The translations under genes were made by a program, and so were the position numbers. Of a stretch of DNA of 64,000 nucleotides, positions 17,650 through 26,725 are shown piece after piece. Position 1 is the stretch's first letter; every line of letters begins with the position of its first letter. Location: the NCBI GenBank assembly GCA_047921075.1, contig JBLRWS010000006.1:7479-71478 (forward strand). Reading direction: 5' to 3'. The notes beneath the pieces are model-generated. The model had not been told where the DNA came from. It did not search any database and saw nothing but the letters and a program-made list of their open reading frames with translations. This DNA is from JBLRWS01 sp047921075 (GTDB taxonomy: Bacteria; Bacteroidota; Rhodothermia; Balneolales; Balneolaceae).

Positions 17650-20634
17650 TCAGAACTGGATGTTTATGGTTCCTACGATCTGGTTAAGCTGCGGCAGGTT
17701 ATTTTGTTCAAACTGAACAAACCCGCCACGCCCTCCTCCAAGGAACATGGTCTCCGGATCGAGCCCGCTAAACTTCGATGTGGTCCAGACGTTTCGTGCT
17801 GCAACGGTGAACGTTGCACTCCGCAAGCCGAGGCTTTGCACCAAATCCGGTTGCAGGAAATAGGAGAATGTCAGTTCCCGAAGCCGTAAGAAATCGGCCG
17901 GGCTGGTATGTGCTGAACCGCCAAACTGGAAGTTATTACGTAAACCGACCACATCTACCGGGTCGTGCTCGAGCGGCAGATTCACCTCTCGGGCAATACC
18001 AAATACACCGCGCACCCGATTGGTAGCATCCCATTTGTAGTGCCCCAGCTTGTAATCGAAGACTGCACCCATGCGGAACATATTGCGGAACGTTACCGAT
18101 GTGTTTACAGCACCTTCATACTTTGGTATGCCCGGGCCGATAAAAACGCGCTCGGCCACGAAATTGCCACTGCCGTCAAAGCACGGTGCAGACCCGCCAC
18201 CTGGTGTAGCGCAAATCAGGCTTTCCTGAATCGTGTTACCCTGCGCATCGAGCTGGGCATCCAGCAGCCGGACGCCATAAAATCCACCTAAAGGACCGCC
18301 CAAACGGTGCTCAACACCCACTCCCGAGTCGAGAATAATGGTCTCCTCACCACCGAGATCGTTTACTTTACTGTCGTTGGTAGAAAAGCTAAGATTCAGA
18401 TCCCACGACCACTGACGATTCTGAATCGGAATGGTATTGATCATAAATTCCCATCCCCAATTGCGAATCTCACCGATGTTTACCGGCTGTGTTCCGGCAA
18501 ACCCGGTGGATGGTGCTACATCACGAAACAGGATTGCATCTCTTGTGGTGGCATCAAAGTACGACACCTCTACAGAGATCCGGTCGTCGAGCAGCGCCGC
18601 TTCGAACCCGAGATCAAATTCGGTTGTTCGTTCCGGGCCAAGATCCTCATTTCCGAGCAATCCGGGTGACAGCGCAGGCTGGTCGTTAATACCGGTGATT
18701 GGGTTAAACGTCTGGAACCTGGCAAACGGACCGGGTGCCTGTCCGGTTTGGCCAAATGCACCCCGAAAACGAAACGAGTTTATGAAATCGACATTAAACC
18801 AGTTTTCGTTACTCAAGATCCACGTGTATGCCGCTTTAGGATAGGCTACAATATCGAAATTATCACCGAATGAGCTGTTATCATCCAGGCGCAAGCCGGC
18901 GGTAAAAAACATCCGTTCGTCAAACCCAACCTGTTCCTCCACAAAAATACCCAGAGATACCTGTTCGGAGAACGTTTCACCGCCTGTTGTACGGGCTGCG
19001 GCATTTACCGATCGCAGGCCGGGAAGGGCAAAGTCTTCTCCCAGGGAGGATACAAACTTGCTTCGGCTGGTAAAATACTGAAACCCATAGCTGGTGCGAG
19101 TCGTCAATCGGTTACTCAGCTGATAGCGAAAGGTACTGCTATAGTCTACAGAAAGGCTGGTAACATCACGACGATCAACCGCTATGAATCCAAGCGAGTT
19201 TGGAGCCTGCAATCGATAGATTGGGCTGTTTTCGAGAATGGTTCGGTTATCCTCGTTCACCTCATCCACACCGAGCGTAATCCTGTGCTGCCAGTTATCG
19301 AATGGATTGTAGTTTATTTGAACACTGGCTGTTAACCGGTTCAAATCCTGAAAATCATCGAACTCATAATAACTTTCCGATACAAAGCTTCGGTATCCTC
19401 GACGAATATCTCCCTCCTGTGCGTGGTTTGGAGTAGAAAAGAATGCACCCCACGTTACCCCGCCGGTTCCGGCCTCGCGACCCAAGAAGGTACGCCCGGA
19501 ACTGTAGCCGAAGTTTGCAGTAATGTCGAGCCCTTCAGCCGGAAAGATGGTCACATTGGCACGTGCTCCGGTTCGTTCGAGGTTGTTTGTGGGTTCTACA
19601 CCATCCTCGTTAACGTAATCCGCTGAGATGAAATAGCGAACCAGCTCATTACCGCCGGATACGTTCAGGTTATGACCCTGTAAAAATCCGGACTCAAAAA
19701 TGGGGGTGCCTCGCTCCCTCTCAGACTGGACAAGGTTGATCGATTCGACCCGGCCATCGGGAAATGTCCAGTAATTCGTAAACATCCGGCTCTCCTTGTT
19801 GCCAAAATAGTTCGCCCCTGCACGAGCTGTATAACTAAACTGGGGAATACCAATATTACCGCGTTTTGTGGTGATCAGAATCACCCCGTTGGACGCATCT
19901 GTTCCGTACAGAGTAGCTGCTGCTGCCCCTTTCAGAATTTCGATATTCTCGATATCGTCGGGGTTAAAGTCGTTCAGCCGATTTACGACGCTGGAGCCAA
20001 AACCCTGTACAGCAGGGCCGGTAGCTTGTGCATTATCAACCCGAACACCATCCACATAAATCAGCGGATCGTTGGAGAGGTTAATACTGGACGAACCGCG
20101 GATTCGGATCTTCGAGCCGGCGCCAACCATTCCGGAGCCTGGCATCACCACCACGCCCGGCGCCCTGCCGTTAATAAGCGCTTGCACATTGGGGATCGGG
20201 TTGAAGCGGACTGTTTCTACAGCGTCAATCTGCGTAATGGTGTTGCCAATAGCACGACGCTCTACGCCGCCTACCGGGCCGGTAACAATCACCTGGTCAA
20301 GTTCAATCATCGATGCGCGAAGTACAAAATTGACGGTCGCGGTTTGGCCCGCAACCACCGTCACCTCCTGTACTTCGGTTCGGAATCCCAAAAACCGTGC
20401 CTGGAGCGTGTAGGTTCCCGCCGGTACGTTTTCGATTCGATAGCGGCCATTGGCATCGGTTGGGGCTCCGATGGTCAGCTCTTCAATTACCACATTCACA
20501 CCGGGCAAGTCGGTTCCGGTTCCTCGTTCAGTAACAACCCCTTCAATTGCGCCTTGTGCAGCCACTTCATCCAACGAAGCGAACAGCAGGCCGAGTACAA
20601 AAAGAAAGGATAGATAGCGTAGCGTTTTTCCCAT
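17650..20634 (-). CDS. SusC/RagA family TonB-linked outer membrane receptor
   Basis: A 994-residue TonB-dependent channel. It has a signal peptide (1-26), a carboxypeptidase-D-like regulatory domain (about 29-110, with VVTERGTGTDLPGVNV and DANGRYRIENVPAG), a plug domain (about 115-240, with VQALINGRAPGVVV and the SusC motif DPLIYVDGVRVDN) and a long 22-stranded barrel ending in an aromatic residue (NIQF). No STN signalling domain is seen, so an anti-sigma partner is not expected. The gene overlaps the SusD frame start, forming the usual two-gene unit that imports oligosaccharides or peptides. Ligand unknown. Confidence 0.93.
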   Translation of the reverse strand: MGKTLRYLSFLFVLGLLFASLDEVAAQGAIEGVVTERGTGTDLPGVNVVIEELTIGAPTDANGRYRIENVPAGTYTLQARFLGFRTEVQEVTVVAGQTATVNFVLRASMIELDQVIVTGPVGGVERRAIGNTITQIDAVETVRFNPIPNVQALINGRAPGVVVMPGSGMVGAGSKIRIRGSSSINLSNDPLIYVDGVRVDNAQATGPAVQGFGSSVVNRLNDFNPDDIENIEILKGAAAATLYGTDASNGVILITTKRGNIGIPQFSYTARAGANYFGNKESRMFTNYWTFPDGRVESINLVQSERERGTPIFESGFLQGHNLNVSGGNELVRYFISADYVNEDGVEPTNNLERTGARANVTIFPAEGLDITANFGYSSGRTFLGREAGTGGVTWGAFFSTPNHAQEGDIRRGYRSFVSESYYEFDDFQDLNRLTASVQINYNPFDNWQHRITLGVDEVNEDNRTILENSPIYRLQAPNSLGFIAVDRRDVTSLSVDYSSTFRYQLSNRLTTRTSYGFQYFTSRSKFVSSLGEDFALPGLRSVNAAARTTGGETFSEQVSLGIFVEEQVGFDERMFFTAGLRLDDNSSFGDNFDIVAYPKAAYTWILSNENWFNVDFINSFRFRGAFGQTGQAPGPFARFQTFNPITGINDQPALSPGLLGNEDLGPERTTEFDLGFEAALLDDRISVEVSYFDATTRDAILFRDVAPSTGFAGTQPVNIGEIRNWGWEFMINTIPIQNRQWSWDLNLSFSTNDSKVNDLGGEETIILDSGVGVEHRLGGPLGGFYGVRLLDAQLDAQGNTIQESLICATPGGGSAPCFDGSGNFVAERVFIGPGIPKYEGAVNTSVTFRNMFRMGAVFDYKLGHYKWDATNRVRGVFGIAREVNLPLEHDPVDVVGLRNNFQFGGSAHTSPADFLRLRELTFSYFLQPDLVQSLGLRSATFTVAARNVWTTSKFSGLDPETMFLGGGRGGFVQFEQNNLPQLNQIVGTINIQF

Positions 20635-21127
20635 ACAAACTATTTATTAGGTTCATATTTACACAACATAACTGATCTGTGAGGCACCTAAACGCACAGA
20701 ATTACTGGAGCAGATCGGTGGTTTACAGTGACTTCACAATTCGGTGTTGAATAAATAATGTGAAATGTGGATTTAAAAACCAAAAGGTAAAAAGCGCGTT
20801 TTCATTCGCCTTCCAAATGCGGGTTCACAATGCCCTACATCGTACTTACTTTTGTAAATATCGAGGTTTAGTGCACTCTGAAAATATATTTCACCTCAAT
20901 CGGTGCATCCCCTCTACTGCCGGTTTTACAAAGAGAGTGGAGAGATTCGTTTTGTGAGCCGACGATTTTTTGCGCGTGACCTCGATGATTCGCAATGCCA
21001 TAAACAGAAAAGGAATGCCAGACGGCTCCATAGAGTCCGCGAAGAGTTCTCGCGAAATTAAATACGCAATAGGGTTCCATCTCTGTCTGCGATCAGCTAT
21101 TTTCGACGTGCAGACAAAACCTGTACT
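20635..21127. other. 493-base gap between divergent genes
   Basis: This is the shared upstream region of susC (minus) and the bPH2 pair (plus). A TACTTTTG near 20846-20853 fits the Bacteroidetes -7 consensus TAnnTTTG on the plus strand, but no matching TTTG lies at the right distance. The short open frames here show no codon pattern or family likeness. I see no RNA gene or clear operator. Confidence 0.5.
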
Positions 21128-21604
21128 ATGAATGAAAAAAGCTTTAAGAAATTAACACCCCGTGCCATTTACGCCTGGCAGTGGGGGAATGCCTTTGGCA
21201 ATCTTTTCTACTTTCTGATTCCCGCACTCTATTTTATTTTCTTTTTTAACAGCCTGAACTGGGTGATTTTTATCGCCCTCTGCACCATTGTATTTGCCGG
21301 CTGGCTGGCATCTATCGTATGGCTTCCCTTTGCCCAATGGAAGCGGTGGAGGTACAGCATTGATGCCAATGAGATCGATCTGTTTTACGGCGTACTCATC
21401 CACAAAAAAACATTGGTGCCAATGAACCGGGTACAGCATGTGGATACCCGCCAGGGTCCGCTGCTTCGCTGGTACAACTTATCTTCCATCACCATTTCTA
21501 CAGCGGCCACCACGCATGTAATACCTGCCCTGGATGAAACCGTAGCAGAACGTGTTCGTGATCAAATTGCCACCAAGGCACGCCTTGCAAAAGATGATGT
21601 ATGA
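21128..21604 (+). CDS. bPH2 (DUF304) membrane protein, YdbS-like
   Basis: A 158-residue protein with two membrane helices (about 24-44 and 48-70) followed by one bacterial PH-like domain of the YdbS type, recognised from IDANEIDLFYGVLIHKKTLVPMNRVQHVDTRQGPL. YdbS and YdbT pairs in Bacillus affect resistance to some antimicrobial peptides; the molecular role is not known. Its stop overlaps the start of the next gene (ATGA), so the pair is translationally coupled. Confidence 0.8.
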   Translation: MNEKSFKKLTPRAIYAWQWGNAFGNLFYFLIPALYFIFFFNSLNWVIFIALCTIVFAGWLASIVWLPFAQWKRWRYSIDANEIDLFYGVLIHKKTLVPMNRVQHVDTRQGPLLRWYNLSSITISTAATTHVIPALDETVAERVRDQIATKARLAKDDV

Positions 21605-23112
21605 TGGAGTTTCAGCGCCAGCATGTGATTGCTTCTGTAACGAAAACGCTGACGGTCATCCGGCAAAATATCGTCAGTCTGATTGTGCTCTTTGTCGTTG
21701 GTTCCGGCAGCGAAACGTTTTCACTTGCGTGGATTGCCTATATCGGTATTCCCTTTCTGTTTATAGCCGGTGTGGCCAGCTGGTACCGGTTTCTGTATCG
21801 TATTTCGGATGAAGAGCTGCACATTAAAAGTGGCATTTTGGTACGAAAAAATATGGTTCTCAAGAAAGACCGTATTCAGGTTATCGATATTTCATCCGGT
21901 GTGCTGTTGCGCCTGTTTGGCCTGGTTCGGGTAGATGTACAGACAGCCGGATCCAGTTCCCGCGAGGCTCGCATCGATGCGGTAACCCTGCAGCGTGCCA
22001 AAGAGATCTATCGGCTGCTTCGTGAAAACGGTGAAAATGCCGATTCGGAGCAGGAGCAGCCCGCCACTGATAAGCTCCGGCAGACCATTAAACTGCCTGT
22101 AAAAAATCTTTTTATCGCAGCTACAACATCCGGACGATTCGGAATTATTCTCTCCGTTATCGCTACGGTCTACTCCCAGATACAGCCGGTGCTGGAAGAC
22201 ACCCGTATTTTTGAGATTGTAGCCGACCTGATTCCGGCCGAGGCCGGGCTGGTTCTGTTTTTCTACATTCTGGTACTCTTTTTTCTGATCGCCTGGTTCC
22301 TTTCTTTTATGAGTACCGTTCTTACCTACGGTAACTTTCAACTGGAATTGCGGGATGATGAGGTTGTCATTTCACGCGGCATTTTTGAGCAGAAGCGAAT
22401 CACGGTGCCCTTTCATCGTATTCAGGCTGTGCATGTAAAAGAGGGGCTGTTGCGGCAACCGCTCGGATACGCTTCGGTGCATATTGAAAGTGCCGGATAC
22501 GGCGATCAGGCCGGGTCGGGCACCTTTGTACTGTACCCGCTGCTGCCCCGTAAAAAGGTAGCTCAATTTCTGGAACGCGTGTTGCCCGGTTATCACATTT
22601 CGCTGGATGGGATCAAACCGCCCGCCCGTGCTCTGCGCCGCTACATCTTCCGATCGGCTATCGTCATCACGGCCGTGGTGGCGGCTCTCTACTTTCTGCT
22701 GGATCTGCCGGTGTGGATCTGGTTATTTGCACTGCTTTCGATCGGATGGGGATGGCTGCGATATCGCGACGCATGCCTCTCCTGGAATGATGAATTTGTT
22801 CTGGTTAGCAGCCGCTTTCTCTCCAAACAGACCGCATTCATCAAGCGAAACCGGCTGCAGTCAGTACAGCTTAGCGCAAGCCCTATTCAGCGATGGCGTA
22901 AGCTGTCGACACCGGTCTTTCACGTGGCATCGGGCGATGCCGGCCAACAGTTTCAGGTTACAGATATCGATGCGCCGGTTGCCGAGATGCTGTATACCGA
23001 ATTGGAAAAAAGCACTATTGAGCCATTTCTACCCATGGATGCCGGTCATCAGCCGATGAGCCGTATCCCGGCGTGGAGCCCGGCCCCTCAGGCCGCTTCG
23101 GAAATGCCCTGA
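21601..23112 (+). CDS. bPH2 (DUF304) repeat membrane protein, YdbT-like
   Basis: A 503-residue partner of the upstream gene. Membrane helix pairs alternate with three PH-like domains: the first around DEELHIKSGILVRKNMVLKKDRIQVIDISSGVL (split here for length, near 75-110), the second near RDDEVVISRGIFEQKRITVPF (about 250-330) and a third near 395-480. It ends in a Pro-rich tail whose last 25 bases overlap, tail to tail, the response regulator gene on the other strand. ATGATG gives two possible starts one codon apart. Confidence 0.8.
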   Translation: MMEFQRQHVIASVTKTLTVIRQNIVSLIVLFVVGSGSETFSLAWIAYIGIPFLFIAGVASWYRFLYRISDEELHIKSGILVRKNMVLKKDRIQVIDISSGVLLRLFGLVRVDVQTAGSSSREARIDAVTLQRAKEIYRLLRENGENADSEQEQPATDKLRQTIKLPVKNLFIAATTSGRFGIILSVIATVYSQIQPVLEDTRIFEIVADLIPAEAGLVLFFYILVLFFLIAWFLSFMSTVLTYGNFQLELRDDEVVISRGIFEQKRITVPFHRIQAVHVKEGLLRQPLGYASVHIESAGYGDQAGSGTFVLYPLLPRKKVAQFLERVLPGYHISLDGIKPPARALRRYIFRSAIVITAVVAALYFLLDLPVWIWLFALLSIGWGWLRYRDACLSWNDEFVLVSSRFLSKQTAFIKRNRLQSVQLSASPIQRWRKLSTPVFHVASGDAGQQFQVTDIDAPVAEMLYTELEKSTIEPFLPMDAGHQPMSRIPAWSPAPQAASEMP

Positions 23113-23456
23113 ACCGCTACTTTCAGCTCATTGAGGCTGACCGGTTTCAGCATAAAATAGGCGTTGTCGATGAGGGAAATTTGCTCACGTACGGAAAATT
23201 CCGATTGCGCTGTGATGTAGAGCACGGGTGTATCGATCTTCTCTCTGATTTTCTGCATTGCCTCAATACCATTCACATCATCGGCAAGAAACACATCCAT
23301 GAAAATCAGATCCGGTGTATATCGCAGAACTGCATCAATCGCTTCCGTTCCCGTTTGAGCAATCGCCAATACCTCGTACCCAAGCAATTCTGCCATTTTT
23401 TTGAGTACGATTCCGAGAATTTTATCGTCCTCTACGATTACGATCCGTTGGTTCAT
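23088..23456 (-). CDS. Stand-alone response regulator receiver protein
   Basis: A 122-residue single receiver domain of the CheY type with no output domain. The phosphorylation site Asp54 (in LIFMDVF), the acidic pocket Glu9-Asp10-Asp11, Thr82 and Lys104-Pro105 are all present, so it should accept phosphate. No histidine kinase is next to it, so its kinase and target lie elsewhere. It is downstream of gcvP on the same strand after 104 bases, and its 3' end overlaps that of the YdbT-like gene. Confidence 0.9.
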   Translation of the reverse strand: MNQRIVIVEDDKILGIVLKKMAELLGYEVLAIAQTGTEAIDAVLRYTPDLIFMDVFLADDVNGIEAMQKIREKIDTPVLYITAQSEFSVREQISLIDNAYFMLKPVSLNELKVAVQGISEAA

Positions 23457-23560
23457 TTTTTATGAGTTTTAACACGAAGAACTAAAACATACGCAATCAC
23501 CCGATCAACCCAAGGTTAGGTTTTTCTTAAATCTTAGCAAAAAACCTTCCCGCAGACGTA

Positions 23561-26479
23561 TTACTCATTCACCGAAGCTGTAATCGGCTCCTGGCCTTCG
23601 GCATACGCTTCCAGCGGCACACAGGAACACATCAGGTTTCGGTCGCCGTAGGCATCGTCGACGCGGCTCACGGCCGGCCAGAATTTGTTAAACCGAAGAT
23701 CGGCCAGAGGAAATACCGCCTTTTCGCGACTGTAAGAGCGTGTCCACCCCTCGGCCAGAGCCACTCGCATGGTATGAGGGGCGTGCTTCAACACATTCTC
23801 TTCGCGGCCGGCTTCACCATTTTCAATCTCCCGAATCTCTTCCCGGATGCCGATCATCGCCTCGCAAAAGCGATCGAGCTCTCCTTTTGATTCGCTTTCG
23901 GTGGGCTCAATCATCAATGTGCCGGGCACAGGGAACGACATCGTCGGAGCGTGGAACCCGTAATCCATCAACCGCTTGGCGATATCCACCGCTTCGATAC
24001 CGGCCGATTGTTTAAACCCTCGTACATCTACAATAAATTCGTGGGCAGAACGGCCGCCACGGCCGGTATACAGAATTGGGTAGTGATCGCGAAGGCGGTC
24101 TTTTAAATAGTTGGCATTCAGAATAGCCACTTTGGATGCCCGAGTAAGGCCTTCGGCACCCATCATGCGGATGTAGGCGTGCGAGATGGTAAGAATGCTG
24201 GCGCTGCCGTATGGCGCCGCCGCAACCGGCTCAATGGCACCGTGGCCGCCGGTTTTTACCAGCGGATGGCCCGGCAAATAGGGAGCCAGATCTTCCGTCA
24301 CGCCGATCGGGCCCATACCGGGTCCGCCGCCACCGTGCGGAATGCAGAATGTTTTGTGGAGGTTCAGGTGACATACATCGGCACCAATAGCCGCGGGGGA
24401 TGTAAGGCCAACCTGTGCATTCATGTTGGCGCCGTCCATGTATACTTTGCCACCGTGCTCATGAATCATCGCACAGATATCGCGTATATCCTCCTCGAAT
24501 ACGCCGTGTGTGGATGGGTAGGTAACCATCAGCGCAGCGAGGCGGTCGCTATGCTTTTCTACCTTCTCGCGCAGGTCATCCAGATCGATGTTGCCGTTTT
24601 CGTCGCACTTGGTAATGACCACATCCATACCGGCCATAACCGCACTGGCCGGATTGGTACCGTGAGCTGATGATGGCACTATGGTAACTGTACGCTGGTG
24701 ATTGCCACGGGCCTGATGGTACGCCCGAATCACCATCAACCCGGCATACTCGCCCTGAGCGCCCGAGTTGGGCTGCAATGAGACGGTGTGGAATCCGGTG
24801 ATTTCCGAAAGCCACTCCACCAACTCATCAAACAGTTTGGCATAGCCCGCGGCCTGATCGACCGGAGCAAACGGGTGAATTTTGCCAAATTCCGGCCAGG
24901 TAAGCGGAATCATTTCCGCGGTGGCGTTCAACTTCATGGTACAGGAGCCGAGTGAAATCATGGAGTGTGTCAAATCCAGATCTCTGTTCTCGAGCATTTT
25001 CAAATATCGAAGCATCTCATGCTCAGAATGAAACTGATGAAAAACGGGATGCTCCATAAACGGCTCGGTGCGCTGCAGTGCGGCAGGAATATTCACATCA
25101 ATGTCGGCACTTCGTGCAGCTACATCAAAAGAGATCTCTTTACCGGTTGCGGCAGCAAATACGCTGATCATATCCTGCACATCGGCTACGGTTTTGTTCT
25201 CATCAAACGACAGCCCGATGGCGCCATCCCCATAGCGGAAATTCATTCCCTGTTTTAGCGCCTCTTGTTCTACGGCGGTTCGGGTTTCTTCATCCACCGG
25301 AATTGTCAGTGTGTCAAAATAGGCAGCGTGTTTACTTTTGAAGCCGATAGACGCCAGCCCTTCTTCAGCCAGACGCGTAAGGCCGTGAATGCGCCGAGCG
25401 ATATTCCTGAGCCCCTCCGGGCCATGATACACAGCATAAAAGCCGCTTATGACCGCCAGTAACACCTGAGCCGTACAGATATTTGATGTGGCCTTTTCGC
25501 GCCGAATGTGCTGCTCGCGCGTTTGCAGTGCCATCCGGTAGGCGGGATTGCCTTCTGCATCTTGCGTAACACCGATAATACGGCCGGGAATTTGTCGCTT
25601 AAATTCTTCCCGTGTGGCAAAAAATGCCGCGTGCGGGCCGCCATATCCCATTGGGATACCGAAACGCTGTGCTGACCCAACCACCGCATCGGCTCCCATA
25701 GAACCGGGTGATGCAAGCAGTGTGAGACTCATCAAGTCGGCTGCAACCGCAACGTGTACATCGTGTTCATGTGCGCTCTCGATCAGTGGCGTGTAATCTT
25801 CCGCCAAGCCTTCCGTACCGGGATACTGCAACAACACTCCAAAAAGTGAGGGGTCGGTTACATCCAGCGAGGATGCCTCACCCACCTGCAAGGTTATCCC
25901 GACAGGCTCCAGCCGATTCTTCAAAACAGCAATGGTTTGCGGGTGACACTGATCCGATACAAAAAAGAGATCGGCTTCTTTGCGCTTTTTACCCTTTCGG
26001 CTGCTGTAAAACATGGACGCCGCTTCGGCTGCTGCGGTACCCTCATCCAGCAGTGACGCGTTGGCCAGCTCCATACCGGTGAGATCGGCCACCACGGTTT
26101 GAAAGTTGATCAGCGCCTCGAGCCGACCCTGAGCAATCTCAGCCTGATACGGCGTATACGCCGTGTACCAGCCGGGATTCTCCAGCACGTTGCGCAGAAT
26201 TACATTTGGCAGAATGGTCTCGTAATACCCCATACCGATAAATGAACGAAAGATCCGGTTTTGGGATGCCGTTCGGCGAATATCCTGCAGATACTCCTCT
26301 TCCGAAAGCGGCTCCGGCAGCGACAGCGGACGGTCGAGCCTGATTTTTGCCGGAATGGTCTCACCAATCAGTTGATCCATACTATCGGCGGAGCAAGTTT
26401 TAAGCATGGATGCTACATCGTCAGTAGTGGGGCCGATGTGGCGGTTTTCAAAACGTTCTCGATCAAACTGAATCTTCAT
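23561..26479 (-). CDS. gcvP: Glycine dehydrogenase (aminomethyl-transferring), P protein of the glycine cleavage system
   Basis: A 972-residue single-chain P protein, close to the length of the E. coli enzyme. It decarboxylates glycine with pyridoxal phosphate and passes the aminomethyl group to GcvH. The N-terminal RHIGPT motif is near 13-18, MGYYETILPNVILRNVLENPGW (shown in parts: MGYY near 83) follows, and the PLP-binding Lys is at about 709 in HLNLHKTFCIPHGGGG. The gcvT and gcvH genes are not in the window. I looked for a glycine riboswitch upstream and did not see one. Confidence 0.97.
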   Translation of the reverse strand: MKIQFDRERFENRHIGPTTDDVASMLKTCSADSMDQLIGETIPAKIRLDRPLSLPEPLSEEEYLQDIRRTASQNRIFRSFIGMGYYETILPNVILRNVLENPGWYTAYTPYQAEIAQGRLEALINFQTVVADLTGMELANASLLDEGTAAAEAASMFYSSRKGKKRKEADLFFVSDQCHPQTIAVLKNRLEPVGITLQVGEASSLDVTDPSLFGVLLQYPGTEGLAEDYTPLIESAHEHDVHVAVAADLMSLTLLASPGSMGADAVVGSAQRFGIPMGYGGPHAAFFATREEFKRQIPGRIIGVTQDAEGNPAYRMALQTREQHIRREKATSNICTAQVLLAVISGFYAVYHGPEGLRNIARRIHGLTRLAEEGLASIGFKSKHAAYFDTLTIPVDEETRTAVEQEALKQGMNFRYGDGAIGLSFDENKTVADVQDMISVFAAATGKEISFDVAARSADIDVNIPAALQRTEPFMEHPVFHQFHSEHEMLRYLKMLENRDLDLTHSMISLGSCTMKLNATAEMIPLTWPEFGKIHPFAPVDQAAGYAKLFDELVEWLSEITGFHTVSLQPNSGAQGEYAGLMVIRAYHQARGNHQRTVTIVPSSAHGTNPASAVMAGMDVVITKCDENGNIDLDDLREKVEKHSDRLAALMVTYPSTHGVFEEDIRDICAMIHEHGGKVYMDGANMNAQVGLTSPAAIGADVCHLNLHKTFCIPHGGGGPGMGPIGVTEDLAPYLPGHPLVKTGGHGAIEPVAAAPYGSASILTISHAYIRMMGAEGLTRASKVAILNANYLKDRLRDHYPILYTGRGGRSAHEFIVDVRGFKQSAGIEAVDIAKRLMDYGFHAPTMSFPVPGTLMIEPTESESKGELDRFCEAMIGIREEIREIENGEAGREENVLKHAPHTMRVALAEGWTRSYSREKAVFPLADLRFNKFWPAVSRVDDAYGDRNLMCSCVPLEAYAEGQEPITASVNE

Positions 26480-26725
26480 AAAAACGGGAAAAATCGTTGC
26501 AAATTTGGTTTCGTTCTATCTGCCTGCGTCAACAAAAAAAAGACAGGATGTGTTCATCTAAACGACGGCCGTAAGAGCGTGTTTTTGAGTATTAAAAGAT
26601 ATCACTTTTTGGTGAGCAGAGCAGGCAATAAAAGGGCTCTTTTTACATTTTTTTAGTTGAGGCTTTCACTCCAAAGTGATAAATAGAAAGCTGATTATTG
26701 TTTTCATTCACTTAACATCTCTCTT

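Noticed and set aside
20760..20957. 65-residue plus-strand frame in the gap before the bPH2 genes
   Set aside because: No ribosome-binding signal or family match, and composition resembles spacer.
23518..23547. AGGTTTTT...AAAAACCT stem after gcvP as a strong terminator
   Set aside because: The stem is mostly A-T pairs with a 14-base loop; too weak to call, so gcvP and the receiver gene may share a transcript.
26480..26725. Possible glycine riboswitch upstream of gcvP
   Set aside because: The expected conserved aptamer cores are not present; only short, weak inverted repeats (for example TCACT-CCAA-AGTGA at 26666-26679) are seen.
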